Assembly: GCF_007859855.1 (NCBI RefSeq)
Contig: NZ_SJPK01000006.1
Span: 153,963 to 217,962 of the forward strand
DNA from: Allorhodopirellula solitaria
GTDB lineage: Bacteria > Planctomycetota > Planctomycetia > Pirellulales > Pirellulaceae
Reading direction: 5' to 3'
DNA: 64,000 bases
Of this stretch, positions 36,501-47,087 are shown piece after piece. The notes beneath the pieces are model-generated. The model saw nothing but the letters and a program-made list of their open reading frames with translations, did no database searches and had not been told where the DNA came from. Both the position numbers and the translations under genes were made by a program. Position 1 is the stretch's first letter. Every line of letters begins with the position of its first letter.

Positions 36501-39500
36501 TAGACACGTTAACGCTCGATGCGGGCGTCGTCGAGCAAGAGAACGTTCCATTGTCCATCGGTGTGACTCGCACGAGTGGATTGACGATCAACCCGTTCAA
36601 CGGACTGCTCGATGAAATCCGCATCGATGGTTCGGTAGTGTCGATTAGTGAGTTGGAAGCTCGGCGGTTCGGCGCGACGGGATTGGATGTTGCGATTGCG
36701 GCCAATCCAGGAAACGGCGGTGGACTGCACATAACGGGTAACGGGATCGTTCGTATCAATGATGGTTCGGTCAGCGGCAACATGGCCGCCGGGGAAGGGG
36801 GCGGATTGTGGAACAGCGCGACGGGAAACCTGTTTGTCGACGGTGCCACAATCAGCGGTAACTCAGCGACCGATGGGGGCGGCGTCTACAGCGATGGTGG
36901 CAATACGGTACTCACCGACGCAATGGTTTCACGGAACACTGCGACTCAAAGCGGAGGCGGTGTTTACACCGAAGCGGGCGATTTGTCATTCCAAAACTTG
37001 ACGATTGACGACAGCGTCATTGAAGGCAACTCTGCCGGCGCGACTTTGGCGGGAACCGGTGGGGGAGGGATCTTTGCAGCTGGATTCTCAGTCGTGACGA
37101 ACACGGATATCGCCGACAACACAGCGATCGAAGGAACCGCTGACGGTGGCGGCGTGCTCGCCCCAGCCTTCGCCGATTTCTCGACCACCGGCGGCATGAT
37201 CAGTGGTAACCGCGCAGCTCGCGCGGGCGGCGGTGTCGAAAATCTAGGATTTTTCAGTAGCGACGGTACCGATTTCGAGAATAACTTTGCCGCAGTCAAC
37301 GGTGGCGCGCTGCACCAATCCGGGTTCAGTTTTTCCGTCGTCAGCAACGCAACCGTGAACGGCAATTCAGCTGCTAACGAAGGCGGCGGCTTCTGGAACA
37401 GCAATGGCGGTTTCATGTCGGTGCTCGATTCGTCCTTCGACAACAATGAGGCAAGGTTCGGCGGTGCCCTCTTTGCCGACGGAGATCTTCCCGACACCAG
37501 CGTCGACCGCAGCGTCTTCACCAACAACACCGCGGCGGTCAACGGCGGGGCGATCGCGAGCGAGGGCGGCACGTTGTTCTTGGCCGACAACTCCTTTGTC
37601 GGCAACGCCGCCGGAGGCGACGCGCCGGGACTGGGAGGCGGTGCGATTCACACCGCTGCGGACAACGAATTCAACAACAATGACATGATCGGTAACTCCG
37701 CGGCGAGTCCGATGGGTAACGGCGGCGGCCTGTTGGTTGCGTCCGGCGGCACCGGGTCGTATCAGGGCGGATTGGTTGAAGGCAACGTAGCAGGCCGCGC
37801 TGGCGGCGCATTCGAAATCATTGGTGACCTGACGTTGGATCTTGGTTTCGACTCTGCCACCGAAGTGCCATTGGTCATGAACGCAAATATGGCTGGGATT
37901 AACGGCGGTGCCGTCCATATCTCCGGGACCGGCAACGCAACCATCCGACGCGCCACCGTCACCAACAACACCGCCGCCGGTGAAGGTGGCGGACTCTGGA
38001 ACAGTGCAGCGGGAACCTTGACCGTCGACAACGTCAACATCTCGGGCAACGTGGCCTCGGGCGACGCTGCGGATCAAGGCGGTGGTGGGATCTTCACCGA
38101 CGGTGGGACGGTCACTGTGACTGAAACGACAATCAGTGGAAACTTGGCCGATGGTCTGTCAGGTAGTGGCGGTGGAATTCTCAGTAACGGCGCAACCCTG
38201 ATCGTTGTCGACACTTCCATCAACGCGAACATTGCCGTCCGTGCTGGCGGCGGCATCGAGACCGTCGGCAGTGCGCTCACCACCTTGACCAACGTCAACC
38301 TAGACGACAACGGTGCGGGACTGGATCGAAGTTTGGCCGGTGCCAACATCCCCGAGCCTCTGTTGTATTATAACTTCAATGAAACTGGACCGACGGCGCT
38401 CGCGACGGGAGCGGCCGCCGATGGTGGTGGCAACCCTGTCCTGAATTTTAATGCCAACAATAGCACGACGCCCGCGGATTTGCACAGCGCAACGGGAACC
38501 GGCGTCTCTGGCGAGGACGGCGACCGCGCGTTCGACAACACCGGCGCGGGAAATCAATTCTCCAATGTTAGTCACGGGCAACACGCTCTCGATTTTGATG
38601 CCGTCGATACCCTCGATGCATTCACTCTCTCTGGCTGGTACATGTTGCCGTCAAGCTCGGCAAGCATCGGCCTGCAAGCCAGCTTGTTTGAAAATGGGAC
38701 ATCGGACGCTGGTTTCCGATTGCGCGGGGGTAGTCGCACCAACGCAGGAACGCTGCAACTGACTGTCGACGGACAAACTCGGGAGTCGTCCCAGGCCTAC
38801 ATCGAGGTGGGTGAGTACGTTTACTTCGCCGCCAGCTACGACGGAACGGCAACGGCCGACAATGTTAAGTTCTATAAAGGGACAGTCGATGATGGATTGA
38901 CCCTCGTTGATACGTTCAGCATCAATGCGGGAGCGGTCAATCCAGAAACACTTCCGTTGTTCATTGGTGCGAATCGGCAATTCCTGTTTCAGAATCCGTT
39001 TCGAGGTTTTTTGGATAACCTGCGGATCGACGGATCGGCATTGCCAATCGAATCACTGGAGTTTCTTCGCGCCGACGGTGTAGGCCAAGCGGCGGGGTTC
39101 CGCGCCAATCCCGGCAATGGCGGTGGACTGCACGTCAGCGGTCCGGGCGAAGTGACCATTGAAGGCGGAACGGTCAGCAACAACTTTGCGGCCAACGAGG
39201 GTGGCGGGCTGTGGAATTCGTCGACAGGGATCCTCACGGTTTCGGGTGTCGCGGTTCAAGGGAATACTGCCTCAGGTGACGCCGCCGACAGCGGTGGGGG
39301 CGGCATCTACAACGACGGTGGAACACTCAACGTCGACGCTACCAATCTTGACGACAATCTCGCCGACGGGACCGCAGGCAGTGGCGGTGGCCTACTCAGC
39401 GTGGCCGGAGCCGTCACCATTGCAAACAGCAGCTTCGAATCGAATGGGGCAAATCGAGCAGGCGGCGGAATCGAAATCATCGACGGCAACGTCACGCTTA

Positions 39501-41089
39501 CCAACAGCGACTTGATTAACAACGATGTGAATACCATTGCCACCGGTGGACCTGCCACGCCCGGCAACGGTGGCGGTCTGCACGTCAGCGGCATCGCCGA
39601 CGTGACGATCGACGGCGGCCTCGTTTCGGGCAACGTCGCGGCGGCGGAAGGCGGCGGTCTTTGGAACCAAGCGGGCAGCACATTGACGGTGCGAAACGGC
39701 ACTTTGATCCAGCTCAACACCGCTCTTGGGGCGGCGGCCGATCAAGGCGGTGGCGGCATCTTCAATAACGGCGGCAATGTCGAAATCAGCAACGCGATCA
39801 TTCTCTCCAACTTTGCTGACGGCGTCTCCGGCAGCGGCGGTGGAATCCTGAACGTCGATGGCGGCATCATCGCGATCACGGACACGCAAATCACGTCTAA
39901 TGTGGCCAGTCGCGCGGGTGGCGGAATCGAGGATAATTCGGTCGCTGCGGGAACCGTCGGGATTGGCAACAGCATCACGTTGACCCGCGTCGTGCTAGAC
40001 CGAAACAACGCGGGCGTGATAACGCCGGGCCGTGGTGGAGCATTGTTCTCCTCACCCGGCAATGGCGGCGGGCTGCACGTTTCCGGCGCTGGCAATATTG
40101 CGATCAGCCAAACGACCGTGAGCCGAAACATCGCTGCCAATGAAGGCGGCGGTCTTTGGAATGCAGCGGGCACGATGATCATTGATGCCTCCACAGTTTC
40201 GGGGAATACATCGGGCGACGGCGGCGGAGTTTTTAACGATTCGACCAGCGGCGATATCGAATTGATGAACTCAACGATCAGTGGAAACCGTGCCAATGGA
40301 TCCGCCTCCACCTCCGGTGCGGGTGGTGGTTTACGGACCGAAGGTGGCAACGTGACATTGACCAGTGTCACGGTCGGCATGAACACGGCGACGCTGGGCG
40401 GTGGCTTGAGTGTCGCTGGCGGCGTCACCACGGTCGGCTCATCCATCGTGGCCAGCAATACGGCAACTACGGATCCCAACATTAACGGTATTATTATTGA
40501 CGTCGGCAACAACGTGATCGGCGGAGCCGCAGGTTTGGCTCCGCTGGCGAACAATGGTGGGCCGACGATGACTCATGCCTTGCTCGCCGGCAGTCTCGCG
40601 ATCAATAACGGAAACGACGCTGGACTCGCCGTGGATCAGCGTGGCGTCGTTCGTCCGCAAGGTGCCCGAGCTGACAGCGGAGCGTTTGAGTCCAATCGAA
40701 CGGGTGCCTCCTCCGCTCGTCGCGCCGATGTCGACCGCAATGGGTTCGTGACGGCCGTGGACGCCCTGCGGGTGATCAACTCTCTCGGCCGCGGATTGGT
40801 GCTTGCCGAAAGCGAGCCATCATCCGACGTCGAAACGGATGCCGATGATCCGCGAAATCTTGATGTCAACGAGGACGGACAGATCACTGCGTTGGACGCC
40901 TTGATCATCATCAATACTCTCAACCAAGACGGCTCCTCACCCGAGAGCGATAGCACGGCCGAGGCCTCACCGATGACGCCCCAAGCTACCGCGATCGACA
41001 GCGTTTTGGATCAACAACGACGCCTCGTTGATGACATGTTGCTAGAGCAACTCGCCGTCGACGCACTGAACGCGCGTGTGACGCGTTGA
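33584..41089 (+). CDS. Giant secreted beta-helix adhesin with LamG-like inserts and dockerin
   Basis: About 2501 residues from the ATG at 33584 (TTG at 33569 possible). The N-terminus is basic and ends in 'CESLEARRLLTTYLVDTV', a planctomycete secretion-type motif. The body is built of repeats that cycle through NGGGLHVTG, EGGGLWN, DxGGGGIFN, SGSGGG and RAGGGIE, with N-ladders typical of right-handed parallel beta-helices. Two LamG/concanavalin-like domains interrupt it at about residues 784-1036 and 1589-1836 (FTLSGWFMLP, EYVYFAVSYDGT). The C-terminus has two dockerin-type EF-hand repeats, DVDRNGFVTAVDALRVINSL and DVNEDGQITALDALIIINTL. It probably functions at the cell surface in attachment or polysaccharide binding. 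Confidence 0.9.
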   Translation: MIFSGRRRNYSTGQIKAPLSRAERKGNKRTLFSRVSRSRHRRLRCESLEARRLLTTYLVDTVADTIAEDGFVSLREAIQAANTNAIVGDAPAGQAGATATDTIRFSSTLGDATFVLGGTELVVSDSLRISRGDASAVTLDGDGLSRVLSVTAGANTFSVSDLTITGGTADVGGGLSLAGAGRVTLDGVNVVGNEATGAAADEGGGGIFNVDTTLTILNGSIVGNVANGTSGSGGGLFSASGDVVIRDTRIESNVANRAGGGIELGVGSLLLSDVTLGGLLPSQGNVAGPAGSSAPGNGGGLHVTGDAGATATSVTVSGGGVLNNLAAREGGGLWNQSGVTMTISSDALVGGNEAAGAASNQGGGGIFNNGGSLVLTDVRVLNNAATGDAGGGGGVATKGGTVSIDDSLISGNFAAGASGSGGGILTLDTAQVNVIDTEINGNVASRAGGGIEVATSPAVRNALTLIGVTLSENNAGVVGDDATAAAPGNGGGLHVTGSANVLIAESFINENIAANEGGGLWNGSGVLTIDNSQILANVASGDAADNGGGGLYNEGGIVIVSGSALMNNFANGAAGSGGGVLSVAGRASFFDSVISANIANRAGGGIESAAGATIELDGTELNDNVAGPAGTAAPGNGGGLHVTGLGNTTIVGGSVRGNIAAREGGGLWNDKGTLTVEGTPITRNVARGPAADDGGGGVFNNGGTLMVSNAEISANAADGLSGSGGGLFNLGGSATVNNTIVTGNIANRAGGGIESTAGSETVLNNVTLDGNNAGVGSPGGPASQPLLAYLFDERGTSAPASGSAATPGGEPSLLLTANGGLPADLRAADGSGVSGRPGDFAFDNTNSTGITNASHAQNAVDFDAIDALSAFTLSGWFMLPESATESIGRQDALIENGTISINDAPGGFRLRGGAVANAGTLELRVNRDRSIESSRVYTEIGEYVYFAVSYDGTRSTDNVKFYKGTTTGGVTLVDTLTLDAGVVEQENVPLSIGVTRTSGLTINPFNGLLDEIRIDGSVVSISELEARRFGATGLDVAIAANPGNGGGLHITGNGIVRINDGSVSGNMAAGEGGGLWNSATGNLFVDGATISGNSATDGGGVYSDGGNTVLTDAMVSRNTATQSGGGVYTEAGDLSFQNLTIDDSVIEGNSAGATLAGTGGGGIFAAGFSVVTNTDIADNTAIEGTADGGGVLAPAFADFSTTGGMISGNRAARAGGGVENLGFFSSDGTDFENNFAAVNGGALHQSGFSFSVVSNATVNGNSAANEGGGFWNSNGGFMSVLDSSFDNNEARFGGALFADGDLPDTSVDRSVFTNNTAAVNGGAIASEGGTLFLADNSFVGNAAGGDAPGLGGGAIHTAADNEFNNNDMIGNSAASPMGNGGGLLVASGGTGSYQGGLVEGNVAGRAGGAFEIIGDLTLDLGFDSATEVPLVMNANMAGINGGAVHISGTGNATIRRATVTNNTAAGEGGGLWNSAAGTLTVDNVNISGNVASGDAADQGGGGIFTDGGTVTVTETTISGNLADGLSGSGGGILSNGATLIVVDTSINANIAVRAGGGIETVGSALTTLTNVNLDDNGAGLDRSLAGANIPEPLLYYNFNETGPTALATGAAADGGGNPVLNFNANNSTTPADLHSATGTGVSGEDGDRAFDNTGAGNQFSNVSHGQHALDFDAVDTLDAFTLSGWYMLPSSSASIGLQASLFENGTSDAGFRLRGGSRTNAGTLQLTVDGQTRESSQAYIEVGEYVYFAASYDGTATADNVKFYKGTVDDGLTLVDTFSINAGAVNPETLPLFIGANRQFLFQNPFRGFLDNLRIDGSALPIESLEFLRADGVGQAAGFRANPGNGGGLHVSGPGEVTIEGGTVSNNFAANEGGGLWNSSTGILTVSGVAVQGNTASGDAADSGGGGIYNDGGTLNVDATNLDDNLADGTAGSGGGLLSVAGAVTIANSSFESNGANRAGGGIEIIDGNVTLTNSDLINNDVNTIATGGPATPGNGGGLHVSGIADVTIDGGLVSGNVAAAEGGGLWNQAGSTLTVRNGTLIQLNTALGAAADQGGGGIFNNGGNVEISNAIILSNFADGVSGSGGGILNVDGGIIAITDTQITSNVASRAGGGIEDNSVAAGTVGIGNSITLTRVVLDRNNAGVITPGRGGALFSSPGNGGGLHVSGAGNIAISQTTVSRNIAANEGGGLWNAAGTMIIDASTVSGNTSGDGGGVFNDSTSGDIELMNSTISGNRANGSASTSGAGGGLRTEGGNVTLTSVTVGMNTATLGGGLSVAGGVTTVGSSIVASNTATTDPNINGIIIDVGNNVIGGAAGLAPLANNGGPTMTHALLAGSLAINNGNDAGLAVDQRGVVRPQGARADSGAFESNRTGASSARRADVDRNGFVTAVDALRVINSLGRGLVLAESEPSSDVETDADDPRNLDVNEDGQITALDALIIINTLNQDGSSPESDSTAEASPMTPQATAIDSVLDQQRRLVDDMLLEQLAVDALNARVTR

Positions 41090-41163
41090 TGCACCACAGG
41101 CACCCTCGCCAATCAATTCGTTTGAATACAAGCAATATCAAAGCCAAAAACCGGAGTCACCTG

Positions 41164-41928
41164 ATGCGATTTATCTCGAGTAGTCTATTGTTATTATTAG
41201 CGGTCGTTTCGCTCTCTACGCCAGTGCATGCTGGGGTGATTAGCGAGTTTCGACCTGCCCCAGCCGGACGGGATCCTCTCACCCAGCAAATCGAATTGAG
41301 AGGGATGGCCGGGACGGCATACAGGGGCTACGTCCTGGGCATCGGAGGCGAGTTTGGTCGAGCCGGAACCGTGGATACCTCTTCGCTGATCAATGGAACC
41401 TTCGATTCGAATGGCTTGCTGGTCGCCACGATCGGCGATTTACTCGACCCCACGCACACCATTGTCTTGGTCACCGACTATGACCAGTCGGCACCACCGG
41501 CCGACATCGACACCAATGACGACGGCATCATCGACGATATCAGTCGGTTGATCGGGGTCCAAGACGCGATCGGAATTCCCGATTCGACAACGGATCTGTT
41601 TCGACTTTACGGTTCGCAACTCGGCGGTCAGGATTTCGCATTCACCGGTAACGAGCCTCAGCTTGTCTTCCGTGACGCTTCAATGGGAGACTGGTATGCC
41701 ATCAACAATCCGAACAGCAACCAGATCTTCGATATCAATGCGGTGAACGTTGCCGATACGCTGACGTTCAACGGCGACCCTTTCAATCCAAGCTTTGGCT
41801 CGATCAACCCTTCTGTTTCGGCTGTTCCCGAGCCTGGATCCTTCGTGCTACTGGGCGGATTGTCGGTTGCCGGGATTGTCACAGGGCTGCGTCGCAGGAA
41901 ACGAAGCCCCCAAAGAGCCTCGCGATAA
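41164..41928 (+). CDS. PEP-CTERM exported protein
   Basis: 254 residues from the ATG at 41164 (GGAG 8 bases upstream); the open frame to 41086 is not needed. The signal peptide is 'MRFISSSLLLLLAVVSLSTPVHAG'. The C-terminus has the sorting signal VPEPGSFVLLGGLSVAGIV followed by RRRKR, recognised by an exosortase. The middle contains a short acidic stretch (DIDTNDDGIIDDI) that may bind calcium. It starts 74 bases after the giant protein and is probably expressed with it. The exosortase gene is not in view. Confidence 0.9.
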   Translation: MRFISSSLLLLLAVVSLSTPVHAGVISEFRPAPAGRDPLTQQIELRGMAGTAYRGYVLGIGGEFGRAGTVDTSSLINGTFDSNGLLVATIGDLLDPTHTIVLVTDYDQSAPPADIDTNDDGIIDDISRLIGVQDAIGIPDSTTDLFRLYGSQLGGQDFAFTGNEPQLVFRDASMGDWYAINNPNSNQIFDINAVNVADTLTFNGDPFNPSFGSINPSVSAVPEPGSFVLLGGLSVAGIVTGLRRRKRSPQRASR

Positions 41929-42463
41929 CCTTGCCGTGTTTTGGACCCCTGCCATATCATCTCAGCTTTGCAGGTAGTGGCGTTGAACATCAGACGTAAC
42001 CTTGGGTTGCAGTTTGCTCGCTGCGCTCTCACGACCTGAACCCGAGGTTATCTTGTTGTTTGTCATTAACGCAAAGCGAACCTACCCCGATGGGAGATGA
42101 GCTGCGAATTCGAATGACTCGTCAATCTCATCGTTTTGACAGTCTACGGTTAGACCTCGCGATGACTGCTCCCGGTGTAAAAGCCGCTGGAATGTTTCTC
42201 AGCCTTGCATACGTTGCGGGACAATTCGCACAACTATCAGATCTCAGTGACGTTGGCGCTGGCCTCCCCATCGCCTGCGACCGGGGTGGTTTTAATGACC
42301 ACAGGAGGCACAGCCTCCAGTGTGAGCGGATCGCCCATGCTCGCGGTGAGGGGTGCAAGAAAGAAGGCTAAGCAGGTACTGGGAATTCATTCCGCGTTAT
42401 GAGTAGCCTGTTTTATTGGTAACCCGACGCGTTAAGGACACGTTCGGAAACAACTTCGGGATT
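41929..42463. other. Non-coding region before the transposase remnants
   Basis: 535 bases. Open frames here are short and unlike real proteins. No hairpin or repeat stands out. The right side leads into the 3' end of a degraded insertion sequence. Confidence 0.45.
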
Positions 42464-42790
42464 TCAGTTCGGCAGTACATAGTTGAATTGACCGAGCTGG
42501 GCATCACGTTGGGTAGGTTCATTTTTGCGAAATTCTGAATTGGCTTTGATTCCTGATTGATACACCTTGCGAGCCAATTCACAGACAACTTTGAGACCGC
42601 GACGTGTCGTCACTTCTGAGAACAGCATTTGCATCCATGAGAGTGATTCCACTAAGCGACCACTGAGCGCCGCAGTCAGATGGCAGAAAAGTCGGTGGTC
42701 GATCGGGTTGTACTTGCTGCAATACGGTGGCAGGTGAGCGACACGGATCGGAATTCCCAGCCCGATCGCGAGCCGATGCATTCGTAACAA
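42464..42790 (-). pseudogene. C-terminal fragment of an ISAzo13-type transposase
   Basis: The fragment 'LGIPIRVAHLPPYCSKYNPIDHRLF' followed by 'RRGLKVVCELARKVYQSGIKAN' matches the end of the DDE domain of ISAzo13-family (Rhodopirellula transposase) enzymes, with the catalytic glutamate region replaced by D in NPIDHR (normally NPIEHR). The N-terminal 250-300 residues are absent. It directly abuts a fragment of a different transposase, so it is a remnant. Confidence 0.8.
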
Positions 42791-43260
42791 GATTGTTTGC
42801 GGAGACGCTCTTTGTCGGGTCTGTCCACGTTGGTGAGAATGGATTGGCGTGTCCAGAGGACATGATCGACCATTCCTAACGGAAGACCTTGCTCACTCAG
42901 GGCATAGAGCGGGTGAAGAAAGAATCCGAATTTATCGTCGGACTCTAGCGGCCCGGTCCCTTTGACCTGCCGACTCGGCTTGGTCAGATCAATAACGGAT
43001 GTGTCCTGGGCGAGAACGACCACGGCATGCGAAGCTGTCCGCACAATCGCAGCTTGTTGATGAGCATCCAAAATGGCGTCTGTTGTGATTGCGGGATTTT
43101 TGGCAACACGATAGAGCGCTTCCAAATCGGAATCCCCCATACATGCGCCGGGTTGGGACTCAGCGATTCTCGAAAACTGCTCGACAATCGTTTTAACGCG
43201 TTTTTCTCGTCTCAGGTCGCCTAATTCAAGCCAAGCGAACTCCGATTCAATCCATTCCAT
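42791..43260 (-). pseudogene. N-terminal fragment of an IS4/Tn5-like transposase
   Basis: From an ATG at 43260 the translation reads 'MEWIESEFAWLELGDLRREKR', 'LYRVAKNPAITTDAILDAHQ', 'VVVLAQDTSVIDLTKP' and 'GTGPLESDDKFGFFLHPLYALSEQGLPLG', the order of the N-terminal domain and first catalytic Asp (QDTS) of Tn5-type transposases. After 'LTNVDRPDKERLRKQ' the similarity stops at about 42790, where an ISAzo13 fragment begins in another frame. The two catalytic residues further downstream are lost. Confidence 0.8.
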
Positions 43261-43502
43261 CGCCGCAGCCCTCCCTGAGCACACTAAGATCCTTTATGTG
43301 CCTGTGTATCTACCCGAAAAGATGTGTAGGATAAAGAGGACTGACGCCCGGGGCGATGCAGTGGATGAGTTGACGAAGTAAATGCAGTCTGCCGGGACCT
43401 GTGCTCTCCCCACTGATTTATCGACGATATCGGCCCACACCCTGAATCCACTTTCTGCTGCGGCTGATCCGGTTTTGTGCCTTTTCTTTTTCCGGTCGGA
43501 GC

Positions 43503-43799
43503 CTAAGTCGCCACTTGCACGTGGGCGGAAGAGCGTTCGGCTCCCGTCGCAGGCAGTCGGCTGACGGGATTTTCCGCTGCGGCGCGGCGACGAGCGACGA
43601 GATCATGTCGCAGCAACACGGACTGAGCGAGATCGCCAATGGACTGAATCGGGCGACTGCGTTGTTGCGACTGAGTTTGCATCCGGGTCCGCCCTTGGCG
43701 GATCAGGCTCGCGAGTTTTGACAAGGTGTCCAACTCGGTTGGGTCGGTGTCGGTAGCCGCTGCGGGAGACAGGTCGGAAAAGAGGGTCAACTGAGTCAT
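43503..43799 (-). CDS. Small conserved-looking hydrophilic protein
   Basis: 98 residues. ATG at 43799 with AAGGA 9 bases upstream. It begins MTQLTLFSDLSPAAA and has two predicted helices ('LDTLSKLASLIRQGRTRMQ', 'IQSIGDLAQSVLLRHDLVARRR'). No domain recognised. It could be an independent small gene or a passenger of the neighbouring insertion-sequence debris. Confidence 0.55.
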   Translation of the reverse strand: MTQLTLFSDLSPAAATDTDPTELDTLSKLASLIRQGRTRMQTQSQQRSRPIQSIGDLAQSVLLRHDLVARRRAAAENPVSRLPATGAERSSAHVQVAT

Positions 43800-44068
43800 C
43801 AGAAACGTCCTTTGCAATCGGGAAGCGGGCCATGCCCTGGAACACCCGACATTCTTCGCTGACGCCATGACACGTTTGGTCACCCCGGCCAAAGAACCAC
43901 TTTCTCGGCCGCTGCCCGCCGACTACCGATCATGCCGGTCACGCAGGTCCCAACACCCGCAGAGACCGCCATTTCCGGTGATTTCCCCCCGCCTGCCGTC
44001 GGCTCCCTGCTCGGTCAGCTAGATTGAACTTGTTCCAACCCGCTGCGCAGTGATCAAGCAACCGATAC

Positions 44069-44830
44069 ATGCCTGCGTCACCAGAAACCTCGCTCCCCCA
44101 AACGAGACGATTGAACTTGAATCCGCCCGATGACGCTGCCACGATACGACGTCGAGCGGATTCGAATGCGCCCTGCGATCCGATGGTCCTCGAAAGCCTG
44201 CGATCACCGTTGGTCTGCATCTGGCGGCGGATCCCTCGAGGGCTGCGCCAGCAGGCGCCGCATCGCTGCATTGCCGATCAACTGCGACACCTGCGTACCT
44301 GGCTAATCATCGTGGCGGGATTGCCAATCGCCGCTCTGGTACTGCGGATCGCACTGAGGTGGAGCGACCGCGGTGACCTCTGGGACGCGCCGACGCTCTC
44401 GCTGCTCAGTGGCTGGCTGCTGGGGATCGCCGCTGGCGTGGCGCTGAGTGCTGGGACGGTTCCCATTTACCGGGCGACTCACCGCCGCCGCCTGCGTTGC
44501 AGTTTGAAATACCACCAACGTGGCGTGGCTCTCCGCAGCTTCATTGCGAAGTGGGACTGCCCATCGAGTTCCATTTATCGCTCGTGCCGGCTGAGCAAGC
44601 GTTTGGGAAACGTCTACAACCGGCAACTTCTGACCATGGTCAGCTGTTTTGCAGTGGCTGGCTGTTTCGCCGCCTTGATTCACCATCGAACATTCATTGG
44701 GGAACTACTCACCCTCGTATCGCTGATTGCGATCGGTACGCAGTGGCCGACGAGCCACCGGCTCGTTCGCTGGTCCGGCCACGTGATCGATCCCCTGTGC
44801 GGCCAATCGGAGGAGTACATCGAATGCTGA
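44069..44830 (+). CDS. Membrane protein of unknown function
   Basis: 253 residues. Four hydrophobic helices (LIIVAGLPIAALVLRIAL; LSLLSGWLLGIAAGVALSAG; LLTMVSCFAVAGCFAALI; ELLTLVSLIAIGTQW) separated by a basic, Cys-containing loop (RRRLRCSLKYHQRGVAL). The first 80 residues are hydrophilic. An ATG at 44183 is an alternative start. No family recognised. Confidence 0.55.
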   Translation: MPASPETSLPQTRRLNLNPPDDAATIRRRADSNAPCDPMVLESLRSPLVCIWRRIPRGLRQQAPHRCIADQLRHLRTWLIIVAGLPIAALVLRIALRWSDRGDLWDAPTLSLLSGWLLGIAAGVALSAGTVPIYRATHRRRLRCSLKYHQRGVALRSFIAKWDCPSSSIYRSCRLSKRLGNVYNRQLLTMVSCFAVAGCFAALIHHRTFIGELLTLVSLIAIGTQWPTSHRLVRWSGHVIDPLCGQSEEYIEC

Positions 44831-44904
44831 TTCCACTTGGGTGGATTGGGCGTACCGTTCTGCGAGCGGACCGAACGCCTCACACAAAGATCAACCCCAT
44901 CTCT

Positions 44905-45330
44905 TTACGGCAACAGATCCGTGCCCGAGAAGGCATCAGGTAGCAGTTCAGAAAGCAATCGCATTTTCTGCTCGCCGTCAATAACATCGACCGTGTACAC
45001 CGCCATGTCCATGCCAAACTCGGCCAGGACTTGGCGACAGGCGCCACAGGGCATGGCGCCACCAACGCTGGCCACGGCGATCGCCCGGAAGTTGCGATGG
45101 CCCTCGGCCACCGAAGTGGTCACAGCCACACGTTCGGCGCACTGAGTCAACGAATAGCTCGCATTCTCGACGTTACAGCCTTCCACGATCCGGCCGCCGT
45201 GCAGCAGCACGGCAGCCCCCACGTAGAAATGGCTGTGAGGCGCGTAGGCATGATTGCGCGCGGAAATCGCCGCTTGGACCAATCGCAAGACTTCATCGTC
45301 GGCGGGCGGTTCGTATTCCGAGGTGGACAT
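44905..45330 (-). CDS. cdd: Cytidine deaminase
   Basis: 141 residues from the ATG at 45330; starts at 45363 or 45390 would add an unneeded N-terminus. It deaminates cytidine and deoxycytidine to the uridine forms in pyrimidine salvage. Zinc and catalytic motifs are complete: 'EGCNVENASYSLTQCAERVAV' contains the CxxE-type region and 'MPCGACRQVL' the PCxxC pair. Length fits the homotetrameric class. Confidence 0.95.
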   Translation of the reverse strand: MSTSEYEPPADDEVLRLVQAAISARNHAYAPHSHFYVGAAVLLHGGRIVEGCNVENASYSLTQCAERVAVTTSVAEGHRNFRAIAVASVGGAMPCGACRQVLAEFGMDMAVYTVDVIDGEQKMRLLSELLPDAFSGTDLLP

Positions 45331-45679
45331 GAATGAAGAGGGGCGTGCGGAGATGCTGGACATAGATTCAGTCGAGAAGAGAGGTGTCAATTCCGCCTTC
45401 AGGGCATCATTAGCGTAGCAAACTTCAACCGCCAGGAAAACCTACTCAAGCCAGGAAGATCGACACACCCAACTGGGGTTCACTCTCGGGAGGTTGCCTC
45501 CGGCAGTGCCGACTCGCCCGCTTGAGCATCGAACCTATCCGATCAGGGTGGCAACTGTTTAGAATTCAATGGCTGGCCTGTCCAGCGCCCGAGATCGATG
45601 CCCCCGAGATCGACGCCACTGGTCGATCGTGGTGTTGCTCAGATCGCGTTCCTTTTTGACGCTTCGAGAAAACGAGTAC
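45331..45679. other. Divergent intergenic region between cdd and the HtrA-type gene
   Basis: About 350 bases that should hold both promoters. The HtrA frame is open to 45569, but the signal peptide supports a start at 45680. No repeats or hairpins stand out. Confidence 0.5.
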
Positions 45680-47002
<1,323 letters not shown>

Positions 47003-47087
47003 TCAATCCGACGAGTATCAATCCGAGGTGAAAACCGAGTAGGTGAGGTCTCTGGCGGAAGAACCCTGGCGGAAAGTGGACATTTTC

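Noticed and set aside
33751-40956. Long open frames rich in Pro, Ser and Ala on the minus strand
   Set aside because: They are shadows of the repetitive, Gly/Asn-rich plus-strand surface protein. They have no starts with ribosome binding sites and break at each module.
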